Positions 6,646 to 11,888 of a stretch of DNA of 11,888 nucleotides are shown one piece after another. The stretch is from assembly GCF_938030815.1 (NCBI RefSeq), contig NZ_CALHII010000042.1, positions 1-11,888 on the forward strand, given 5' to 3'. The DNA comes from an uncultured Campylobacter sp. (GTDB taxonomy: Bacteria > Campylobacterota > Campylobacteria > Campylobacterales > Campylobacteraceae). The stretch's first letter is position 1. Every line of letters starts with the position of its first letter. The notes beneath the pieces are model-generated. The model worked only from the letters and a program-made list of their open reading frames with translations. It made no database searches and was not told the origin of the DNA. Position numbers and translations under genes: made by a program.

Positions 6646-7116
6646 ATGGAAAAAGAGAAAAATTACAGACCAAATGTCGCTGCAATAGTACTTTCGCCCT
6701 CGTATCCGTTTAATTGCGAAATTTTAATCGCGCAGCGAAGCGACATCAAAGGCGCTTGGCAGTTTCCTCAAGGCGGTATCGACGACGGTGAGACGCCGAA
6801 GATGGCGATCCGCAGAGAGCTAGGTGAGGAGATCGGAACAAGCAAAGTCGATATCATCGCTGAGTGCCCGAAGTGGCTTAGCTACGATTTTCCCGATGGA
6901 GTAGCTCAAAAGATGCGCCCATACGACGGGCAAATTCAAAGATATTTTTTGGTGCGATTGCGAAGCTTAGCCGATATAAACATCAATACTAAACTTCCGG
7001 AGTTCGACGCATTTAAATTCATAGGCGCGAATGAGGTTTTAAGGCACGTAAATCACTTCAAAAAGCCGATTTACGCGACGGTTTTAAAATATTTTAAGGA
7101 GGAGGGTTACATTTAA
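6646..7116 (+). CDS. rppH: RNA 5'-pyrophosphohydrolase (Nudix)
   Basis: RppH (also called NudH, and earlier an Ap4A hydrolase) removes pyrophosphate from triphosphorylated mRNA 5' ends, starting RNA decay. The 156 residues carry a complete Nudix box at about 44-64 (G-x5-E-x7-R-E-L-G-E-E-I-G) with the metal-binding RELGEE. Family-specific blocks also occur: YRPNVAAIV (7-15), GAWQFPQGG (36-44), WLSYDFP (77-83) and GQIQRYFLV (95-103). ATG 6646 gives the normal N-terminus. A GAGAAAACGAG stretch precedes it, with a weak ribosome site. The stop overlaps the lysC start by one base (TAATG), so lysC translation is probably coupled to it. The gene is first in a five-gene cluster. Confidence 0.95.
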   Translation: MEKEKNYRPNVAAIVLSPSYPFNCEILIAQRSDIKGAWQFPQGGIDDGETPKMAIRRELGEEIGTSKVDIIAECPKWLSYDFPDGVAQKMRPYDGQIQRYFLVRLRSLADININTKLPEFDAFKFIGANEVLRHVNHFKKPIYATVLKYFKEEGYI

Positions 7117-8321
7117 TGCTGATCGTTCAAAAATACGGCGGTACGAGCGTCGGCACGCTAGAGCGGATCGAGGCGGTCGCGCAGCGCGTGATAAAGACTA
7201 AAAACGAAGGACACGATGTCGCGGTAATCGTATCTGCGATGAGCGGCGTTACCAATCAGCTCATCGAGCAGGCGGAATTTTTTACTAAAACTCCCGTAGG
7301 CAGAGAGATGGACGTGCTGCTAAGCTCGGGCGAGCGCGTCACGAGTGCACTTTTAGCTATCGCGCTAAATGCCAAGGGCTATGCTGCGATCGCATTTAGC
7401 GGGCGTGGTGCGGGCATCGTGACGGATAATTTTCACACCAAAGCTCGCATCGTCTCGATCGATCCAAAAAGCATGCAAGAGGCGCTAAAGCAGGGCAAAA
7501 TCGTCGTCGTCGCGGGCTTTCAGGGCATTAGTACCACAGGCGAAGTAACTACGCTCGGGCGAGGCGGAAGCGATCTTAGCGCAGTCGCCGTCGCAGGAGC
7601 GCTGAAAGCCGATCTGTGCGAAATTTACACCGACGTGGACGGCGTTTATACGACCGATCCGCGCATTGAGCCCAAAGCTAAAAAGCTTGATCGCATCAGC
7701 TACGACGAGATGCTTGAGCTTGCGAGCTTGGGAGCGAAGGTTTTGCAAAATCGAAGCGTCGAGCTTGCGAAGAAATTAAACGTAAATTTGGTGACGCGAA
7801 GCAGTTTTAACGATCATGAAGGAACACTCATAACAGGAGAAGAAAAGATGGAAGATGCGGTAATTAGCGGCATTGCACTGGATAAAAATCAAGCAAGAAT
7901 TACGATTAGAAACGTAGAGGATCGCCCCGGCGTCGCGGCTGAAATTTTCTCCGCGCTCGCGAGCAAGGAGATCAACGTCGATATGATCGTGCAAAATATC
8001 GGACGAAACGGCGAGACGAATTTGGGCTTTACCGTGCCGCAAAACGAGCTGGAAACGGCCTATAGGGTAATGAAAGAAGTAAATCCAAATCCGAATTCCA
8101 TTATCGAATCAGACGCCGACATCGTAAAGGTTTCTTTAGTCGGCGTAGGTATGAAAAGCCACAGCGGCATAGCCAGCAAGGCGTTTAAGACGCTTGCGGA
8201 CGAAGGGATAAATATCCAGATGATCTCCACGAGCGAGATTAAAATTTCGATGATCGTAGAGGCCAAATACGGCGAGCTTGCCGTGCGTGCGCTGCATAAA
8301 GCCTACGATTTGGATAAATAA
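7116..8321 (+). CDS. lysC: Aspartate kinase (class with two ACT domains)
   Basis: Aspartokinase phosphorylates L-aspartate, the first step toward lysine/diaminopimelate, threonine and methionine. The 401 residues show the kinase signature KYGGTSVG (6-13), SGRGAG (95-100), the LGRGGSD nucleotide loop (147-153) and YTDVDGVYTTDPR (171-183). Two ACT regulatory domains follow, from about 262 (RPGVAAEIF, INVDMIVQNI) and about 337 (SLVGVGMKSHSGIASKAF, INIQMISTSEIKISMIVE), so feedback inhibition by lysine or threonine is expected. AAGGAGGAGG at 7096-7105 is a strong ribosome site, about 10 bases before ATG. A second ATG at 7848 inside the gene has its own good site (see separate entry). Length and layout match the B. 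subtilis/C. glutamicum alpha-beta type. The stop overlaps hobA by one base. Confidence 0.97.
   Translation: MLIVQKYGGTSVGTLERIEAVAQRVIKTKNEGHDVAVIVSAMSGVTNQLIEQAEFFTKTPVGREMDVLLSSGERVTSALLAIALNAKGYAAIAFSGRGAGIVTDNFHTKARIVSIDPKSMQEALKQGKIVVVAGFQGISTTGEVTTLGRGGSDLSAVAVAGALKADLCEIYTDVDGVYTTDPRIEPKAKKLDRISYDEMLELASLGAKVLQNRSVELAKKLNVNLVTRSSFNDHEGTLITGEEKMEDAVISGIALDKNQARITIRNVEDRPGVAAEIFSALASKEINVDMIVQNIGRNGETNLGFTVPQNELETAYRVMKEVNPNPNSIIESDADIVKVSLVGVGMKSHSGIASKAFKTLADEGINIQMISTSEIKISMIVEAKYGELAVRALHKAYDLDK
7835..7850 (+). promoter_or_regulatory. Internal ribosome binding site and ATG for a lysC beta subunit
   Basis: AGGAGA at 7835-7840 sits seven bases before an in-frame ATG at 7848 (Met245 of LysC). 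Initiation there would yield a 157-residue protein made only of the two ACT domains. B. subtilis LysC and C. glutamicum LysC are known to make just such a beta subunit from an internal start at nearly the same residue (about 246-250). The site also encodes TGEEKM, so the purines may be coincidence. Confidence 0.5.
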
Positions 8322-8854
8322 TGCAGGATCTGCACACTTGGAGCGTTACGGCGATGCGCTCCGAGCCCGGACTTGAGTGGCTCGAGGATCGCAAGGAGGA
8401 CTGGACGCCGCTTTTAGCATCAAAGCTAAAATTCCTCCACGACGGCTTTGCTTTCATCGTCATCTGCGACGATGAGCGAAGCTGGTTCAGCGAATACATC
8501 ATCAAAAAGATCAACTCCTCTACCAACTCCCGACCGCTGTTGCCGTTTTTTTCGCTGCGCTCGCTCTACCGCGGCGGCGTAAATAGCCTGGAGGACGCGC
8601 TGCTGCTAAACGATATGCTAAGCCTCGCGTTCGCCAACGGCTTTATATATTTTTACATCGGTAACGGCAACCATCCGCTAGCCAAAATCGCCAAAAGCCA
8701 CGAGGACAGCTATCTGTGGCTCATCGACGAGAGGCTGCAAAATAGCTTTTATATGAGCGAGAGCGATCCGAGCTTGGATCTCAAACTGATCCAGCTTTTT
8801 AAAATTTTAGACAAAAGCATAGACGCCGTGCTTTTTGACGAAGTGGTGCTTTGA
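8321..8854 (+). CDS. hobA: DnaA initiator-associating factor HobA
   Basis: HobA is a small structural protein of Campylobacterota. In H. pylori it binds domains I-II of DnaA as a tetramer and promotes assembly of the initiator on oriC, playing the role of E. coli DiaA. The 177-residue product matches from memory best at its end, where SLDLKLIQLFKILDKSIDAV (150-169) parallels the H. pylori C-terminus in spacing and hydrophobic pattern. It also shares an aromatic LHTWS-type start, an RSWFSEYII block and YLWLIDERL. No catalytic motif is expected. The gene order lysC-hobA-holB supports the name. ATG 8321 overlaps the lysC stop (TAATG), and its own stop overlaps the next start by four bases (TTGA). 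Confidence 0.87.
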   Translation: MQDLHTWSVTAMRSEPGLEWLEDRKEDWTPLLASKLKFLHDGFAFIVICDDERSWFSEYIIKKINSSTNSRPLLPFFSLRSLYRGGVNSLEDALLLNDMLSLAFANGFIYFYIGNGNHPLAKIAKSHEDSYLWLIDERLQNSFYMSESDPSLDLKLIQLFKILDKSIDAVLFDEVVL

Positions 8855-9471
8855 AAATCATAAATCAGATCGTTTTAACGGGCGATTATGAGGGCTTTAA
8901 AGATAAAATTTTAGCCGAAATTCCGCGCAAAAATTTAAGGTTTTTTGAAAGCACCGAGCTTAAGATCGACGAGGCGCGAAAGATCATCGACGAAGCCTAC
9001 GTTGCCGAGCGCGAGGATAAGATCATCGTCATCGCCGCTACAAAATTCGGTGAGGAGGCGCAAAACGCCCTACTTAAAATTTTAGAGGAGCCGCCTAAAA
9101 ATACGGTATTTTTCCTGATCACCCCTTTCATCAACGCTCTGCTGCCTACCATCCGCTCGCGCCTCGTGGTGCAAAATCTCTGCGTGCGAAAGCCCAGACA
9201 CCGCACCGGGTTAAATTTAACTAGGCTAAGCCTAAAGGAGGCGGTGGAGTTTATCGATGCACAGATTGCGCTGGAGCGCAAGGGCGAGCTGGATAAGACG
9301 GCGCTAAAAGCACTCATCGGCGAGATAGCGCTAGAGTGTTTCGAGGCGGGCGTTAGGCTAAGCGGCGATGAATTGCAGCGCATTGACCGCCTAAGCTACC
9401 TCGCTGAGCATAACGCCAAAGCCCATGCCGTGCTTACTCCGCTACTGTTGATGATCGAGGAGAAAAGATGA
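8851..9471 (+). CDS. holB: DNA polymerase III delta-prime subunit (short form)
   Basis: Delta-prime is a rigid member of the clamp loader that places the beta sliding clamp on DNA. The 206 residues cover the AAA+ core signatures of non-ATP-binding delta-prime: KIIVIAATKFGEEAQNALLK (57-76), the ILEEPP motif (77-82), and LLPTIRSRL (97-105), which carries the arginine-finger SRC-type sequence with Leu for Cys. There is no Walker A loop and no zinc-binding cysteine set. At about 60% of E. coli HolB (334) it lacks most of the collar region; short forms are normal in Helicobacter and Campylobacter. The start is TTG 8851, overlapping the hobA stop (TTGA), with little ribosome site of its own, so coupling to hobA is likely. 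Its stop overlaps folP (ATGA). Confidence 0.88.
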   Translation: MKIINQIVLTGDYEGFKDKILAEIPRKNLRFFESTELKIDEARKIIDEAYVAEREDKIIVIAATKFGEEAQNALLKILEEPPKNTVFFLITPFINALLPTIRSRLVVQNLCVRKPRHRTGLNLTRLSLKEAVEFIDAQIALERKGELDKTALKALIGEIALECFEAGVRLSGDELQRIDRLSYLAEHNAKAHAVLTPLLLMIEEKR

Positions 9472-10610
9472 AAATTTATAAAATTTCAAACGATGCCGAC
9501 TTTGCGCTGATTTGCGAGCGTATCGGCGTGCGAAATGCGGGGCGGGCGATAATGCAGAAAAAATCGCGGCTAAACTTTTTCTATCTAAAAGACCTGCGAG
9601 CACCCGCGGCAAATATTTTAAAGCAAGATGCCCTTAGTATCGGCGCCGAGCTTGCGTGCAACGAAGGAGTGATCCTAGGGCGCGACGATACGGATGCGGT
9701 TTTGATCGCAAATGACCGCCAGATCGAAGCTTTGGCGCAGAAGGAAGCACTGCAGGATTTCGGGCTAAAAGAGCTCGCGAAATTTCTAGGCAAGAAATTT
9801 GCTAAGCCGCAAAGCTGTGAAATAATGGGCGTAGTAAACATCAACTCCGATAGCTTCAACCCCGCAAGCCGCGCGGCAAACCTAAAAGAGGCGATCTGCA
9901 AGATCGAAAATATGATCGAGCAAGGCGCCGCCATTATCGACATCGGCGGCGTGAGCTCGCGCCCAGGTAGCCAGTACTGCGGCAGGGATGAGGAGTTTGC
10001 GCGCATAAAGGACATCGTGAACGAAATTTATCGCCTGCGTCTACACGAAAAGGCTAAATTTAGCCTCGATAGCTTCGATGAGTATTGTTTGGAATTCGCG
10101 CTAGATCGGGGCTTTAGCATCATCAACGACATCAGCGCAAACCTCGCTCTTGCCCCGCTTGCACTTCGCTACAACGCCGCTTACGTGCTGATGCACATGC
10201 AGGGAAAGCCGCAAAATATGCAGCTTGCACCAAAATATGACGATCTGATGGGCGAGATAGATGAATTTTTTGCGCAAAATTTGCAACAGCTGCAAAGCGA
10301 AGGACTTAAAAAAATCATCCTTGACGTGGGCATCGGCTTTGGCAAGACCGCCGAGCAAAATTTGGTGCTGATTAAAAATTTGCAGCATTTTTTGCACTTC
10401 GGCTACCCGCTGCTCGTGGGCGCGAGCAGAAAGAGCGTTATCGATTTTTACAGCCCCTCCGCGGTCGAGGATAGGCTCGCAGGCTCGCTGTATCTGCACC
10501 AGATCGCCGCTTTAAACGGCGCCGCGATCATCCGCACGCACGACGTTTTCGAACACGTTCAAATGCTGCGGCTAATGCGCGCGATGGACGCTGCTGCGGT
10601 AAAATTTTAG
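9468..10610 (+). CDS. folP: Dihydropteroate synthase with N-terminal extension
   Basis: FolP condenses p-aminobenzoate with dihydropterin pyrophosphate in folate synthesis and is the sulfonamide target. The TIM-barrel core occupies residues ~117-375. It has IMGVVNINSDSFNPASRA (119-136), AAIIDIGGVSSRPGS (154-168), SLDSF (199-203, the S-x-D of strand 3), IINDISA (218-224), LMHMQGKPQNMQ (241-252), IILDVGIGFGKTAEQNL (283-299), LLVGASRKS (315-323) and IIRTHDVFEHVQM (354-366), with all expected binding residues in place. About 115 residues precede the core, where E. coli FolP has almost none. This extra part (VILGRDDTDAVLIAND region) is, as I recall, shared by other Campylobacter and Helicobacter FolP proteins. 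ATG 9468 has GGAG five bases upstream and overlaps holB by four bases. It is last in the operon. Confidence 0.95.
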   Translation: MKIYKISNDADFALICERIGVRNAGRAIMQKKSRLNFFYLKDLRAPAANILKQDALSIGAELACNEGVILGRDDTDAVLIANDRQIEALAQKEALQDFGLKELAKFLGKKFAKPQSCEIMGVVNINSDSFNPASRAANLKEAICKIENMIEQGAAIIDIGGVSSRPGSQYCGRDEEFARIKDIVNEIYRLRLHEKAKFSLDSFDEYCLEFALDRGFSIINDISANLALAPLALRYNAAYVLMHMQGKPQNMQLAPKYDDLMGEIDEFFAQNLQQLQSEGLKKIILDVGIGFGKTAEQNLVLIKNLQHFLHFGYPLLVGASRKSVIDFYSPSAVEDRLAGSLYLHQIAALNGAAIIRTHDVFEHVQMLRLMRAMDAAAVKF

Positions 10611-10906
10611 AATTTTGCGGAATTTTCATAGAATTCCATATTTTCACGATATTTTTGTAAATTTGCCTTATGCGGAATTCTAAAATTCCTCAAGGAAATA
10701 TTTTAATTCTTTTAAAATTTTGCGAAAGAGCTTTTGCGGAATTTTATCCGCGTTTTATTTTGCGCCTAAGCTTTCGTGCGCTTGCTCGTCGAAACTTATA
10801 AAAATTTATAAAATTTCGCTCGATTTATGAAGCGCGTCAAAACAGCGAAGTAAAGAGGGATAAATTCTAGCGACGATTGCACGGATTATTTGTCGCACGA
10901 ACCGAA
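10611..10906. other. Convergent intergenic region with three GGAATT hairpins
   Basis: This region separates the folP end from the convergent 253-residue gene. GCGGAATTYT occurs at 10617-10626, 10672-10681 and 10737-10746. Each copy can close a hairpin: GGAATT 10619-10624 with AATTCC 10632-10637; GGAATT 10674-10679 with AATTCC 10684-10689; and GCGGA 10737-10741 with TCCGC 10748-10752. A GCGAC/GTCGC pair (10870-10874 and 10892-10896) lies near the minus-strand gene's end. No gene is supported. The set probably serves transcription termination from both sides. Confidence 0.5.
10737..10762 (+). terminator. Candidate intrinsic terminator of the folP operon
   Basis: GCGGA (10737-10741) and TCCGC (10748-10752) form a stem around ATTTTA, followed at once by GTTTTATTTT. 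The stem is short (5 pairs, extended slightly by flanking T/G) and lies about 125 bases past the folP stop, so strength is uncertain. It is the best stem-plus-T-run in the region. Confidence 0.4.
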
Positions 10907-11668
10907 TTATTTCATTTTTGGGCGAAACGAGCGCTTTACGTCAAAGCCCTTGCTGGCAATTTTTATATCATTTGGTATCGTGCCTGCCGGAGCGGAGGCG
11001 TCCTTTTTGGCAGATAAAAACTCGACTAAGCTTTGCCAGACGAAATCGGCATCCAGATAAAACCCCATCGCGTTAAGCTGTGGATTTATCGCCGCGGTGT
11101 GAATGTTCTGTGTGAGCTTAAAAAATACGATTGGGGCGCTCAAAATTTCATCTTTGCTTATAATTTTATCGTCGCGAACAATATTTTTTAGTGTCGTTTT
11201 GCGGTCGCCCTCTAGCGCTACGAGCTGCAAAATTTCCTCGCGCGTAGCCTGCTCGCCGAGCTTAGATAGCCATGAGACGATATGGGCGCGAAATCCATCG
11301 CCAAAGCTCAAAGTTCCGTCCTTCTGATACTGCCTTCTTAGCTCCGTCTCGTCAAACTCTAGGCTTGTGTAAATTTTATCCTGAGAGGCGAAAATATGGA
11401 CCAAATTTTTGCCGATGAAAATCACGGAGTGAAGCAGGCGCGGCAGCTTATTTACGTCCGTTTTACTCCAGTTTATAAATTTACCGCGGATAAAGCGGTA
11501 CCCGCTAAGCTTCCTTTCAAAGACCTTTTTATCGCCCTCGTCAAGCCTCCATAGCTCGTCCACATCGACTAGAGTAGAGTTTCTGCGGTCATAGACTAAA
11601 GTCTCGTCAGTCCCGTATTTTGACACCATAAAATCGTAATTATCTTTAAATTTCGAGATAATTTTCAC
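10907..11668 (-). CDS. Conserved-looking hypothetical protein downstream of sppA
   Basis: The 253-residue product is soluble and hydrophilic, with no signal peptide or membrane span. It begins KIISKFKDNYDFMVSKYGTD (residues 2-21), followed by ETLVYDRR. I have an impression of similar short openings (SKFKDYYD...) in unnamed proteins of phages and assorted bacteria, but recognise no named domain. The middle part (about 70-125) has beta-strand character (SVIFIGKNLVHIFA), followed by a more helical stretch. The C-terminus from about 235 is basic (KGFDVKRSFRPKMK), possibly nucleic-acid binding, though this is speculation. The start is GTG 11668 with AAAGG six bases upstream, 15 bases after the sppA stop, so the two genes are probably one transcript. 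Function is unknown. Confidence 0.75.
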   Translation of the reverse strand: MKIISKFKDNYDFMVSKYGTDETLVYDRRNSTLVDVDELWRLDEGDKKVFERKLSGYRFIRGKFINWSKTDVNKLPRLLHSVIFIGKNLVHIFASQDKIYTSLEFDETELRRQYQKDGTLSFGDGFRAHIVSWLSKLGEQATREEILQLVALEGDRKTTLKNIVRDDKIISKDEILSAPIVFFKLTQNIHTAAINPQLNAMGFYLDADFVWQSLVEFLSAKKDASAPAGTIPNDIKIASKGFDVKRSFRPKMK

Positions 11669-11683
11669 GCCGCGCCTTTAAAT

Positions 11684-11888
11684 TTACCTCGCCTTAGCTT
11701 CAAAAAATGCCGAGATTAGCGAGTTTGCGCCTTGATTTATAAATTTTTGCATCGCTTTTTCGTAGACTGACGGCTTCTCCCAGACGGGCTCGGCCACGCC
11801 GCTTAGCTTTTCTAGCTCGGCGCGCGCCGAATAATAATCGCTCACCTCGTCGATGAGCCCGAGCTTTGCCGCGTCGCGAGCCAAAAAT
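11684..11888 (-). CDS. sppA: Signal peptide peptidase SppA, C-terminal end (partial)
   Basis: The frame enters from the right edge and ends at TAA 11684-11686, giving 67 residues. FLARDAAKLGLIDEV matches the SppA/protease IV pattern, where the catalytic domain ends with 'A..A..LGLID.i' after the active-site region. The following AELEKLSGVAEPVWEKPS is typical of Campylobacter-type SppA tails. SppA is an inner-membrane serine protease with a Ser-Lys dyad that degrades leftover signal peptides in the periplasm. The dyad lies outside the window, so activity cannot be judged. The first visible codon triplets are internal; no start is in view. Confidence 0.72.
   Translation of the reverse strand, partial: FLARDAAKLGLIDEVSDYYSARAELEKLSGVAEPVWEKPSVYEKAMQKFINQGANSLISAFFEAKAR

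Noticed and set aside
8997..9383. A 128-codon minus-strand frame inside holB
   Set aside because: It lies wholly opposite a well-supported gene with conserved motifs and reads as low-quality Ser/Arg-rich sequence.
9471..10817. The identical 17-base word at 9471-9487 (folP start) and 10801-10817 (after folP)
   Set aside because: The word consists of AAATTT and TATA units that are very common here, so a chance match is likely; nothing else at the sites is duplicated.
1..11888. tRNA, rRNA, CRISPR array or complete insertion sequence
   Set aside because: I looked for cloverleaf-like arms with a T-loop, regularly spaced direct repeats, and transposase motifs with terminal repeats, and found none.

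Overview
The window looks like a piece of a Campylobacter chromosome (Campylobacterota). The strongest sign is the order of the core genes: queA, tatC, tatB and a hemW-type gene on the minus strand, divergent from rppH (nudH), lysC, hobA, holB and folP on the plus strand. As I recall it, this is the order in C. jejuni. HobA, a DnaA partner known only from this group, fixes the lineage. The many G+C-rich codons point to one of the less AT-rich species (C. gracilis, C. curvus or C. concisus type) rather than C. jejuni. That species guess is by eye only.

Layout. (1) 1-734, plus strand: three very small genes. They are the tail of a membrane protein, a holin-sized membrane protein whose frame appears broken near its end, and a free-standing peptidoglycan-binding repeat. 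This looks like the edge of a prophage or other mobile element. (2) 735-1346: about 600 bases with no convincing gene. (3) 1347-1787, minus: a small non-core gene split by one in-frame TAA. (4) 1827-6509, minus: a run of a membrane-anchored degenerate kinase/receiver-like protein, queA, tatC, tatB and hemW. Its members overlap or nearly touch, except for a 57-base gap before tatB that holds a promoter candidate. (5) 6510-6645: a divergent promoter region. (6) 6646-10610, plus: rppH-lysC-hobA-holB-folP, with every stop and start overlapping by 1 or 4 bases, so very probably one translationally coupled operon. (7) 10611-10906: a convergent intergenic region with three GGAATT-centred hairpins, one of them terminator-like. 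(8) 10907-11888, minus: the 3' end of sppA and an unrecognised 253-residue protein just downstream.

How the genes work together. TatB and TatC form the core of the twin-arginine export machine for folded proteins. QueA makes epoxyqueuosine in tRNA. The hemW product is a radical-SAM haem-handling protein. The plus-strand operon mixes RNA 5'-end processing (RppH), entry to the aspartate-family amino acid and diaminopimelate pathway (LysC), replication initiation and clamp loading (HobA, delta-prime) and folate synthesis (FolP). They appear to share a transcript rather than a pathway.

I found no clear new multi-gene defence or biosynthetic system. The most interesting items are the degenerate kinase/receiver-like protein beside queA, the broken holin-like gene with its neighbouring lone peptidoglycan-binding repeat, nested mutually exclusive hairpins upstream of that gene, a likely internal start in lysC, and a strong excess of RAATTY sites.
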